From the NCBI RefSeq assembly GCF_011068285.1, contig NZ_CP049616.1, forward strand, positions 3,678,001-3,742,000: 64,000 bases of DNA. Direction: 5' to 3'. Under the pieces are notes generated by a model. That model did not search any database and was not told where the DNA came from. It worked only from the letters and a program-made list of their open reading frames with translations. Below are positions 56,405 to 64,000 of this stretch, in pieces. The first letter of the stretch is position 1; every line of letters begins with the position of its first letter. The translations under genes were made by a program, and so were the position numbers. The stretch comes from Flagellimonas oceani. Its GTDB lineage: Bacteria; Bacteroidota; Bacteroidia; Flavobacteriales; Flavobacteriaceae.

Positions 56405-59400
56405 TTATATGGATTCATTTAACAAAGTTTGCGAAATTTTACCACCCAACTCATTACCACTATCAAAATCTGGCACAGTGGTATCTTTTGAAAATTGTTT
56501 TGCAATAGCCTGAACAGTTTCATATAGTGGATTGTCCGTTGTTTCCCCTTCCAACACCAATTCTCCTTGATCCACTACCAGAAACTCATCAAAAAAACCA
56601 AATTCAAAAAAAGCGGCCAAACTCACCTTCGGGCCAAAGGCCCCTTTAAGGTTTAAGCCCGTGTTTACACTTAATTTCGAGTTCAGTTTTAGCGTAGTAT
56701 TGGCTTGTTTCACCCATAATTGAAACGCGTCTTTAAGCAACCCCAACAGTTCTTGGGCTTTTCTTGTGCTTTCATTTATAAGGTTTTCTCGGTTGGTGTC
56801 CTGCAATAGGTCGCGAAGTTCCCCAGTATCCAAAAACCTGAACATTTCACCTAAAATGGCATTATAGGGTACCAATTCATTTTCCCCAGTGCCTCCAATA
56901 TCCAAGATGGTCTGTAACCCCCAAGTAGCGTCGTTCAACAAAAAATCAAAATCGTTTTCGGTGAAGTTACCGGATGCAGGCGTTAAAACCTCTTGATAGG
57001 CTTCATTGATCTGTTGCAGTTTGCTCACATAAACACTTAACTGATTGGCGTTCTCATATTTTTCACGAGAGGCCATAAACCGGAGACGCAAGCATACATA
57101 CTGAAGGGCCTTGATGGTAGCATCCATGGAAAACTCCGTATCAATTTCAATCGACGAACTAAATGTAAACCCTGTTCTTTCTAGTGTTTTAAAAAAATCC
57201 TTCGAACCATAATTTATATCTTCACCATTATCTTCTAGCACATAAGTTTGACTTCTATAACTATCGGTGAAGTTTCTTACCCGGTTCAAAACTGTATTAT
57301 TCTGCTTGCTTTGGTAGGATTCAAGATTTGCCGAAAAACGTTTACGATAGCCTAGTTTGTCAAATACCAATAAAAGATTGGTAAAACTGAGGATATTGGT
57401 ATTCCCAGATTGACCATCTATGATTTGTTTAAGTTGACCAATATTGATATTGGCTATAATCTCACTTGCCGGGGTAACGGGCACCTCAAAATCCCCACTA
57501 TAAAGCTTGGCACCCAAGAATTTTGAAGTATTGTTATTGGGGTCACCCAAATCTGCCAAAGACAAATTATAATCGGCAAATGCATGGTTTTCAGGGATGT
57601 CTTCCCGTTTAAGTTCCAAACCAGCTACAAGGGCAATCCCTGCATCAAAATTAAAGGTGGGCAGAACAGGTACCCCCCCAATGGCACCTAAAACCAAACG
57701 TTGTATAAAATTGCTTACCGAGGCATCCAATGCGGCCGAACCCTCGTAGAATATTTCTATTTGAGAGCTTACCTTATTCGCCATACGGCCATCGTACTTG
57801 GGCATGTCCGGGAGGTTACCGTAAGTCCAGTTGGTCTCCCAAGCATATCCATACCCAATATCGACCCCTCCGCCGTAGAAAAAGTTAACCTTCTTAAAAA
57901 GTTTGGCAATTCCATTGACGCTCAACGAATCTTGGTTGTTTGCATCCACTTCATACGTTCCGGATGCATTCTTGGCATAATCGGATTCATTGGTGATATT
58001 CAACCCCAAATTTAACCTGCCAAATCCCCTACCTTTTGTCTCTATTTCGACCACCAACTTGGTGATGTAGTCCATGGGATCTATATTGATGACTTCCAGG
58101 TAATTCAAAATTTTGGACAACCCATTGGCCACACTGGAAGTAGCATTGATCGCCGGTAAGAGCAAAGCCAATAACGCCGTATTTTCTTTGTTGACCGGGA
58201 ATTCGTGTTCCTGATATATGCCCAGACCTACTTTGGCATCGACACCTGCATAAGCCGCAAGTCCTTTTTTTGATGCCTTCTTACTGCCCATATTGGCCAT
58301 TTTCCCCTTTTTGCTTCCCCCAAGATTAAAGTCAAAACCAACGCCGCCACCTACAGTGCCTCTAACTTCGGCACTGGTTATGGTCTGGATAGTGATTTCG
58401 TCCTTTGGAGTCACTTTCCTCCATACATAGGCACTACCGCCAACACCTATACCGAACAATGCTGCCACCTCAGCATCCAAATTAACCTGAAAGCCCATGC
58501 TCCGAGGCCAATGATCATTGAGGACATCAATAATCCAGCTATATACATTCTTAAAAAAGGTATAGGCTTCAGTATAAAGGTTTATTGTCAGTGTTCTCTC
58601 TGCGGCATCACTAATAGCGTTTGCAACATCATCTAAAAAATCATCAAAACCCGTCTGTGGTATCCAATCAAAATAGTTGTTCCCTTCCGAGTCTGTTTTT
58701 TTCTCGTACATCTCGCCTTCCTTTGGACGAAAATTTAGATGCAAGTATAAAGCCTCCACAAACTCACGGCTTGGCAAGTATAGGTCTTCACCCACATCCA
58801 AGTTGAAAGGAGCATCAAAAGTGTATGTTTCACCAGTATATGGTACTGTATAATTTGATGCATAGAGATTCCATTCGTAATTGGGATCCAAATTTTCTAT
58901 TCGCTCCAAAAAATTCTTATAATTGAGGCCAAAGGTATCGTTGTCATAAATATTGACCTCATCTAAATGAGTATCGGTATAATCTATTGTATTTGGAGAA
59001 ATGGAGCTTCTATGAATAGCATAGGCAATACTCGGATCCGTATTCATATAGTAGATAAGGTTGGCATAAAACCGAATACGGTAATCCTTATCATCTTGGC
59101 TCAATGTTCTTGCCGGAAACTCATGGAGTACAGCCGAGGTATCTTCACCCGGAACCGTATATATAGGATACGCATCTTTTAGATATTCCTCATGAATGAT
59201 GGAAATCAAGGTTTCTCCTTCCCTTATGGTACGTGGTTTAGCGTCGGGCGGGAGGCCTGAAGGTGTCCTTGGCACCAGACCTTTTTCTATAAAATATCCT
59301 TTGTTTTCTGATAATATGGGGTTTTCAACTTTACCGTCCCCTACGAAATAATGTTTGCCATCCAATGTCGGTCGAGCAGAAACTATCTCGGCACCGTTTT

Positions 59401-59953
59401 CCTTTTGTGAAAAGTCGGGAACCCCATCCGTCTGCGATATTGTAGGTTCTAAAAGGACAGTTTGCTCAATATTGGCATAAACCTTTCCATCAACTGTTGT
59501 GATAGTCAATTTAATTTCCCCCTCAGAACCGTCGGCTAAGACAATACCACTTTTCTTATTAAAAACAAGCTGGTTCTCAACTAAAAAACTATCAATCGCC
59601 AACAAAGTCTGGGCATCGAGAACACCAGTTTCAGGAAGATCAAAATTACTTTGAGCATCTTTTAAAGTAGTTTCCGTTATAATGCCAAAACTTCCACTAA
59701 TCTCAGTTTCGACTAATTGACCTTCTTGGAAAGACCTAACTGCCTTTAAGATAGCTTGGAACAATTCGACGTTGGGACCTACATCATCCTTTTTCAGTTC
59801 TTTAGCTCCTTGGCTCTGCTTGACTAGATTATTAAAGAATCGGTTTTCTTTTAACGAATTATGAATCAAAACCTTTCTTCCAACAGGTATATAGGTTGAT
59901 TGGAATTGATTCGGTATTTTGGCTAAAGCCTTTTTTGAAATAAATACAGCCAT
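56405..59953 (-). CDS. Giant protein with peptidoglycan-binding and LysM-like domains (1182 aa)
   Basis: There is no signal peptide. Residues ~55-125 look like a PG_binding_1 domain (DVGPNVELFQAILKAVRSFQ, then ETGVLDAQTLLAIDSFL). A LysM-like segment lies at ~241-300 (RTIREGETLISIIHEEYLK). The middle (about 490-800) is glycine-rich, alternating beta sequence suggestive of a barrel (VRGTVGGGVGFDFNLGGSKK, FFYGGGVDIGYGYAWETN). The C-terminal third is helical. Its first base overlaps the last base of the 701-residue gene. Cell-wall-binding modules in an unexported protein recall phage tail or baseplate hub proteins. Confidence 0.82.
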   Translation of the reverse strand: MAVFISKKALAKIPNQFQSTYIPVGRKVLIHNSLKENRFFNNLVKQSQGAKELKKDDVGPNVELFQAILKAVRSFQEGQLVETEISGSFGIITETTLKDAQSNFDLPETGVLDAQTLLAIDSFLVENQLVFNKKSGIVLADGSEGEIKLTITTVDGKVYANIEQTVLLEPTISQTDGVPDFSQKENGAEIVSARPTLDGKHYFVGDGKVENPILSENKGYFIEKGLVPRTPSGLPPDAKPRTIREGETLISIIHEEYLKDAYPIYTVPGEDTSAVLHEFPARTLSQDDKDYRIRFYANLIYYMNTDPSIAYAIHRSSISPNTIDYTDTHLDEVNIYDNDTFGLNYKNFLERIENLDPNYEWNLYASNYTVPYTGETYTFDAPFNLDVGEDLYLPSREFVEALYLHLNFRPKEGEMYEKKTDSEGNNYFDWIPQTGFDDFLDDVANAISDAAERTLTINLYTEAYTFFKNVYSWIIDVLNDHWPRSMGFQVNLDAEVAALFGIGVGGSAYVWRKVTPKDEITIQTITSAEVRGTVGGGVGFDFNLGGSKKGKMANMGSKKASKKGLAAYAGVDAKVGLGIYQEHEFPVNKENTALLALLLPAINATSSVANGLSKILNYLEVINIDPMDYITKLVVEIETKGRGFGRLNLGLNITNESDYAKNASGTYEVDANNQDSLSVNGIAKLFKKVNFFYGGGVDIGYGYAWETNWTYGNLPDMPKYDGRMANKVSSQIEIFYEGSAALDASVSNFIQRLVLGAIGGVPVLPTFNFDAGIALVAGLELKREDIPENHAFADYNLSLADLGDPNNNTSKFLGAKLYSGDFEVPVTPASEIIANINIGQLKQIIDGQSGNTNILSFTNLLLVFDKLGYRKRFSANLESYQSKQNNTVLNRVRNFTDSYRSQTYVLEDNGEDINYGSKDFFKTLERTGFTFSSSIEIDTEFSMDATIKALQYVCLRLRFMASREKYENANQLSVYVSKLQQINEAYQEVLTPASGNFTENDFDFLLNDATWGLQTILDIGGTGENELVPYNAILGEMFRFLDTGELRDLLQDTNRENLINESTRKAQELLGLLKDAFQLWVKQANTTLKLNSKLSVNTGLNLKGAFGPKVSLAAFFEFGFFDEFLVVDQGELVLEGETTDNPLYETVQAIAKQFSKDTTVPDFDSGNELGGKISQTLLNESI

Positions 59954-62058
59954 CAGGTCTTGTTTACGTAAAAATTGAGTTCGCTCTTTTCTTGGGTAAC
60001 AGTATCTTCCACCAACACCTCTTTGGATTGGACCTTATCATCCGTGGTGTTAAATTCAATACCTTGTAATTTTAAATCCGATTGCCCAATAGCAAAACCA
60101 TCGAAATTTCGGGTAGGCATATCACCTGAGGTTGGTTGCAGAAATATTTTATATCCTTGATCAAAATCAGAAGCCGCCAATGCCATTACCGTATCATATT
60201 CTTCGTTGGACAGGGTAAGAGCATGGAACTTTTTGGCATCAATAGCAAATTTGTTGTCTTGGGCAGGGGCAGTGTTCAAATAGTACAGGAATTCCTCCAA
60301 TTGACCCTTAAAGTCTTTTGCGACCTTTTTCAATACCAAAGCTGAGTCTAAAGTTCGTTTTGGCAACACTTCCAAAAACCCTAAACTTTCTGTCCCAGAG
60401 GTGTACTCAAATTCTTCCAAAAAAGCGGAATTATCATATTTGCCCTGTTGTATAATCCCAAAAGGGAATTTTAACCTTCTCCCAGATTCATAACCGATAC
60501 GATCCGGAAATGAAAAAAAGGTGGTATTGTATTTATCCCTGGCAATACCGATGTATTGAGTATAGTATTCATTACTGATATCTAAAAAATTCTTTAGGAC
60601 AATGGGGGCATTTTCTGAAGAATACAATGAAACCTTGAAATCTCCGTCATCCAAAATATCGTCTCCAATCAGATTCTTCATATCCAAAGGAAATACTAAG
60701 TCATATTGGTTCCTTCTAGAAATAATATCATCGTTCAATTCAGAAACTTGAACTTTACCATATTTAAGAGAAAAATAATTAGCTCCTAGAAAATCATCAT
60801 CACTTACCCATGCTTCCACAAAAACTTCCTCACAGAAATCTTTCCGAACGGCCCCGGCAGAGTCTAGGTAGTTAAGTTCTTGAAAGAAGGTCCATTCCGC
60901 CTTTTCCAAAAATTTATGTGTATAAGATCGAAGAAAGTATCTTGCGTTATAGCCTGCTACATCATGTATTGGAAGCTTCATCAAAATTCTGGATTTGCTT
61001 CCAGCAGGAACACTCTTCTCTAAAAGTCGCAATAATGGCCAATTGGCATAATAATCCACAGAGCTTACCAAAAAGTCCTCGGTTCCTGATTGCTCAAACC
61101 CTAGCTCTAGTGAATTAACATATTGACTATAATAGTTAAAAGAATAATTGAAGTCATTCCTGATGTCAATATAACAACAGTTTTTATTATGAAAAAGTGA
61201 TACCGCGCTGGATGCATCCATTTTTGTCCCAGAATCATCCGCATCGTTTTGGTACACTTTAATTTTATGGCCATTGGCTTGGGCACATCCATATAAAGCA
61301 GCAGGGTCGAGATACGTGAGTATCTGTTCTTTTTCATGCCAATGCTGAAATGTCTGCACTGCAGTAGGGTTGGCAGTTAAATTGTTGACCGCCACCACAT
61401 CATCCTCACTCCTAACCCATCCCAATGTTGGCTCATAACCAACCCTGTCCAATATAATCTGGAATCCTGCGGGAGTTCCCGTTCCGCCTCCCCCAATAAA
61501 TTTTCCGAGCTGACAACCTGCCTTTACCAATGGCAATTGCAAGCCATCATTTAAAAAGACAATGGTCTCAACAAACTCGGTATCTGGTTTGAAATTGTCA
61601 ATGTCATTGGAATCCGAATAGTGGTATCCCAAGTTTTCTGCTTTAGGAACCTCAGATGTCCCCGCATCTTGATTGATTTTGTTTTGAAGATTATAAAGGG
61701 TCGTTAAGATATTATCGGTTTTCCATGTACTGTCTGCTTGGAAAATTTCTCCAGTCGTGGAATTAATAATTGAATCCTTTCGAATCCCTCGATAAACAAA
61801 AAATTTAATATTAGGAAAATTAAAATCAGGGGTTTTGAACGGGTATAATACAATATTTATACAGTTAGGGTCACTCTCACATTGCTGTACCAAGGGAATC
61901 CCATCGACAACTGCAAAAGCTGGTGCATCAGCTGAAACTAAAAACTGATTGTTTACCCTATATTCAAGAGGGCTGGAAGGAACTGGACCAAAAGCTAATG
62001 TGTCAGTTTGATTTTGAGACAAAGCATCTTGTTGGGTAAAAAAGAAAAATTCAGACAT
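59953..62058 (-). CDS. Large protein of unknown function, first gene of the giant operon (701 aa)
   Basis: It starts MSEFFFFTQQDALSQNQTDT with no signal peptide. Mixed alpha/beta, many aromatic residues, several Cys (CESDPNCINI; HNKNCCYIDI). Repeated short beta segments near the middle and a polar C-terminus (KSELNFYVNKT). I do not recognise a family. As the first gene after the palindrome-bearing promoter region it should be the most highly expressed. The 1-base overlap with the 1182-residue gene implies translational coupling. Confidence 0.8.
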   Translation of the reverse strand: MSEFFFFTQQDALSQNQTDTLAFGPVPSSPLEYRVNNQFLVSADAPAFAVVDGIPLVQQCESDPNCINIVLYPFKTPDFNFPNIKFFVYRGIRKDSIINSTTGEIFQADSTWKTDNILTTLYNLQNKINQDAGTSEVPKAENLGYHYSDSNDIDNFKPDTEFVETIVFLNDGLQLPLVKAGCQLGKFIGGGGTGTPAGFQIILDRVGYEPTLGWVRSEDDVVAVNNLTANPTAVQTFQHWHEKEQILTYLDPAALYGCAQANGHKIKVYQNDADDSGTKMDASSAVSLFHNKNCCYIDIRNDFNYSFNYYSQYVNSLELGFEQSGTEDFLVSSVDYYANWPLLRLLEKSVPAGSKSRILMKLPIHDVAGYNARYFLRSYTHKFLEKAEWTFFQELNYLDSAGAVRKDFCEEVFVEAWVSDDDFLGANYFSLKYGKVQVSELNDDIISRRNQYDLVFPLDMKNLIGDDILDDGDFKVSLYSSENAPIVLKNFLDISNEYYTQYIGIARDKYNTTFFSFPDRIGYESGRRLKFPFGIIQQGKYDNSAFLEEFEYTSGTESLGFLEVLPKRTLDSALVLKKVAKDFKGQLEEFLYYLNTAPAQDNKFAIDAKKFHALTLSNEEYDTVMALAASDFDQGYKIFLQPTSGDMPTRNFDGFAIGQSDLKLQGIEFNTTDDKVQSKEVLVEDTVTQEKSELNFYVNKT

Positions 62059-62116
62059 ATCTGTTGAAACCTCAGGTTTTAGAAAGGAACAATTGATTCC
62101 ATAGGTCTCAAATGCC

Positions 62117-62144
62117 CTAATGTATGTCTAAATTTAATGGACAA
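62117..62144 (-). promoter_or_regulatory. Possible -33/-7 promoter of the giant-protein operon
   Basis: On the minus strand TTG (62144-62142), 17 bases, then TACATTAG (62124-62117) is one base off the flavobacterial TAnnTTTG. The RNA would start near 62112, 54 bases before the ATG at 62058. A perfect GATGG-N5-CCATC palindrome lies 15 bases upstream of the -33 element, a normal place for an activator. Confidence 0.4.
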
Positions 62145-62158
62145 TTTTTGAGCGTCTA

Positions 62159-62250
62159 GATGGCTTTACCATCGAATATTGATGGTTTTGAAGTTTTAAC
62201 TTTAAATTTAAACACAATGATGGTTTTTCCCTCGTTAATGACGGGTTTTG
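62159..62250. promoter_or_regulatory. GATGG-N5-CCATC operator cluster upstream of the giant operon
   Basis: A perfect palindrome GATGGCTTTACCATC (62159-62173) is followed by weaker sites GATGGTTTTGAAGTT (62181), GATGGTTTTTCCCTC (62219-62233) and GACGGGTTTTG (62240). Starts are 22, 38 and 21 bases apart, close to whole numbers of helical turns. Matching palindromes lie before the nearby LuxR-type regulator gene. The stretch 62059-62354 holds these sites and a terminator, no gene. Confidence 0.6.
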
Positions 62251-62300
62251 ATTTGGTCTGAATGTTATCAGAATTGGAAAGAATCTTTTCATCCTAAACC

Positions 62301-62328
62301 AAAAAAGCCCCAGGGTTTCTGGAGCTTT
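62301..62328 (-). terminator. Rho-independent terminator of the lipoprotein gene
   Basis: Stem AAAGC(C)CCAG / CTGG(A)GCTTT, 9 pairs with one mismatch, loop GGTTT, followed on the minus strand by a run of T. It lies 27 bases after the stop of the lipoprotein gene and separates it from the giant operon. Confidence 0.65.
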
Positions 62329-62354
62329 CTGTTTTATTTTCAAAGATTCTACAT

Positions 62355-62840
62355 TTATTCTATGGGCATGGCCTTGAATTCACCGTCAACCAGAGTTATG
62401 GTCTCCTCACTTTCGGACATAATCGTGGCTGTAAAGGTTCCTTCCACATAATCCTCGGTAACACTCGTGACATTAATACTTCCATCATGGGCAAAGTCAA
62501 AATCAAATCCCATGGGTTCCGAGGTAAATGACACTTTGTAATCTCCTCCAAAAGCTCCCCCTTCGATATTATGGTTTCCAACAACAATGTCCAAAGGCAA
62601 ATAAATACTGATCCGTGTGTCCCCCACATCCTGTATCGTTTCACCATTATTTCCATTGAATGTAATCGACAGTGATTCCGCAGTTATGATATTTCCAAAA
62701 TCATAATCGGTACCGTCTATAGTAAAACGGATATAAGTATCCGAGGCCGGGGCCCCCGAATCATCATCTGAGCTACAGGATTGAACCAAAGAACCCAACA
62801 TAGCAAGTACTGCTATTAAAATATATTTCTGTTTCTTCAT
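62355..62840 (-). CDS. Surface-type lipoprotein of unknown function (161 aa)
   Basis: Signal MKKQKYILIAVLAMLGSLVQ followed by SC; lipobox VQSC. The acidic SSDDDSG directly after the Cys fits the Bacteroidetes lipoprotein export signal, so it is probably displayed on the cell surface. The mature domain is all-beta (YIRFTIDGTDYDFGNI, ESLSITFNGNNGE, GTFTATIMSESEE). Its upstream region shares the GATGG-N5-CCATC palindromes with the giant operon, so it may be co-regulated. A 6-bp inverted repeat (ACAACT / AGTTGT, 62874-62890) lies in its leader region. Family not recognised. Confidence 0.82.
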   Translation of the reverse strand: MKKQKYILIAVLAMLGSLVQSCSSDDDSGAPASDTYIRFTIDGTDYDFGNIITAESLSITFNGNNGETIQDVGDTRISIYLPLDIVVGNHNIEGGAFGGDYKVSFTSEPMGFDFDFAHDGSINVTSVTEDYVEGTFTATIMSESEETITLVDGEFKAMPIE

Positions 62841-62958
62841 TGTTTCTATTTTTACGTGTTTTTAATTAACACTACAACTCCTACAGTTGTGTTTTATTCT
62901 ATGACAAATGTTAAATTAGCTGCGTACCTATTGAAAAAGGATATGACTTCATCGATTT

Positions 62959-63061
62959 GATGGTAAAACCATCTTTTTTTAATGTCTTTTTGACTTTTTA
63001 TTCTTAGTTCTATCCATTGGTCCCTTAAAACTAAGTATCCGTTTATGATGGTTTTTCCATC
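62959..63061. promoter_or_regulatory. Two perfect GATGG-N5-CCATC palindromes between the lipoprotein and regulator genes
   Basis: GATGGTAAAACCATC (62959-62973) and GATGGTTTTTCCATC (63047-63061) start 88 bases apart, about eight helical turns. They lie 120-220 bases upstream of the lipoprotein start and 170-275 bases upstream of the regulator start. The gene-free stretch 62841-63233 holds no other feature I can support. Confidence 0.6.
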
Positions 63062-63233
63062 AATCTCTGATGTAGGATAATTTTTAACAGCTCCTTAATC
63101 CCATTATTGTTAATTATTAGTTTATTTAGACCAAATAACTTCCCCCTTATAAAATATAACTATAGAACCAAACCATAGTATCAACCTATCTAAACATCTG
63201 TTAACCAAACAACAAGCATTTGAACATATTGTT

Positions 63234-63896
63234 ATGCGACAGGAATTAAGGATTTTAATGGTGGATGATCATCCGATGACGGTAAGGGGCTATCAGATGA
63301 TACTTGAACAAACAATGGCCGAAAAAATAAGTATCATAGATACGGCGTTTAATTGTGATGCGGCCTATGATAAAATTACAAGCTCAAAAAGCAAGCCCTA
63401 TCATTTGGTTTTTTTGGATATCAATCTTCCTCCTGCTAAAAACCATCGCATATTGGATGGTGAAGATCTTGGGATTTTGTTGAGAAAGGATTTTCCGGAT
63501 ACCAAAATCATCATCCTGACCATGTTGAGCGACAACTACCGTATCAATAGTATTTTGAAAAGCATCAACCCTAATGGGTTTAGCATCAAGAGTAAACTGA
63601 CACCGAAAACCTTACAAGATTCCGTTGCTACTGTATTAATGGGGAATTGTTATTATTGTGAAGTGGTCAACAATTTAGTACGAAAGCAGGTTTCAAACCA
63701 AATAACACTGGATAGTTTTGACCGAAAAATACTCTACCACCTTTCATTGGGCGAGAAAATGAAAAACCTTCCACATTTTGTCCCGCTTTCCCTTCCGACC
63801 ATTGAACGCAGAAAAAGAAGGTTAAAACAACTTTTTGATGTCAAAGAAGGAGATAAATCACTAATCAAAAAGGCAAAGGAAAAAGGGTTCATCTAA
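63234..63896 (+). CDS. LuxR/NarL-like response regulator (220 aa)
   Basis: REC domain with acidic pair D11/D12, phosphoacceptor D62 (LVFLDINLPP), T96 and K119. The C-terminal ~60 residues are a helix-turn-helix with a very basic recognition region (LSLPTIERRKRRLKQLF), LuxR-like although diverged from the usual GLSNKEIA signature. No kinase gene is in the window. The palindromes in its own upstream region, before the lipoprotein gene and before the giant operon make it the natural candidate regulator of that operon; this is inference. Confidence 0.87.
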   Translation: MRQELRILMVDDHPMTVRGYQMILEQTMAEKISIIDTAFNCDAAYDKITSSKSKPYHLVFLDINLPPAKNHRILDGEDLGILLRKDFPDTKIIILTMLSDNYRINSILKSINPNGFSIKSKLTPKTLQDSVATVLMGNCYYCEVVNNLVRKQVSNQITLDSFDRKILYHLSLGEKMKNLPHFVPLSLPTIERRKRRLKQLFDVKEGDKSLIKKAKEKGFI

Positions 63897-63985
63897 TCCT
63901 TAGGCACTTTCATTCAGTCAATTAACCTTGTTGTCCGTTACTTTAATTCATTCCTTTTGAATAGATACTCAAACACTATGAAGGT

Positions 63986-64000
63986 GAAGGTGAAACCATC
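63986..64000. promoter_or_regulatory. Imperfect GATGG-N5-CCATC-like site at the window end
   Basis: GAAGGTGAAACCATC matches the palindrome with one changed base in the left arm. It suggests that a further member of the regulated set begins just beyond the window. Confidence 0.35.

Noticed and set aside
33175..62058. Complete prophage or contractile injection system
   Set aside because: No capsid, portal, terminase, sheath, tube, baseplate or AAA+ ATPase gene was seen among the translations.
62159..63061. CRISPR-like array from the repeated GATGG palindromes
   Set aside because: Spacings are irregular, the units are only 15 bases and no cas gene is present; they fit operator sites better.

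Overview
The window reads as chromosome of a marine-type Flavobacteriaceae bacterium; I would guess something near Muricauda/Allomuricauda, but genus is inference. The reasons are Bacteroidetes-type signals (a TAnnTTTG -7 promoter element, few Shine-Dalgarno sites, a lipoprotein with an acidic export signal after its Cys) and Bacteroidetes-typical families (double-FtsX permeases, NtrC-type regulators of the VDMGSI type, BACON domain, arm-domain integrase).

Bases 1-26650 look like core chromosome. Reading leftwards from 19005, one long minus-strand operon encodes a TolC-type outer membrane protein, an HlyD/MacA-type adaptor, one LolD/MacB-type ATPase, then seven tandem ~800-residue MacB/FtsX-type permeases (the last cut by the window edge). 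A sigma-54-type response regulator and its membrane histidine kinase are divergent from it (19208-21924). Next come two small GreA/Rnk-like proteins, a four-helix-bundle membrane protein, a small secreted protein, and a second NtrC-type two-component pair (24155-26577). A textbook -24/-12 sigma-54 promoter (24010-24024) precedes one of the GreA/Rnk-like genes.

At 26705-26748 lies the 3' half of a tRNA(CAU) gene with its terminator but no 5' half. A tyrosine recombinase and three TAGGGTAAA repeats follow. This looks like one end of an integrative element reaching rightwards; no second end is visible. Its first cargo is sce7726 (PD-(D/E)XK-like) / sce7725 / RES-domain, a candidate defence or toxin module with a promoter that predicts a leaderless mRNA. 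Next is a small module of a membrane GAF-like protein, a 91-residue protein and a STAS-like protein.

Bases 33175-62058 form one minus-strand operon of about 16 genes plus one decayed copy. It encodes giant proteins of 701, 1182, 1939 and 1951 residues without signal peptides, four S74-type tail-fibre-like proteins, a BACON-domain protein, two paralogous tiny proteins, a cytoplasmic amidase (endolysin-like), lipoproteins and a patatin-like lipase. No capsid, sheath, tube, baseplate or terminase gene is present. At the right end are a lipoprotein gene and a LuxR-type response regulator, with GATGG-N5-CCATC palindromes in front of the giant operon and between these two genes. I infer that this regulator controls the operon. 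The giant operon is the best candidate for an undescribed system; the sce7725/sce7726/RES module is second.
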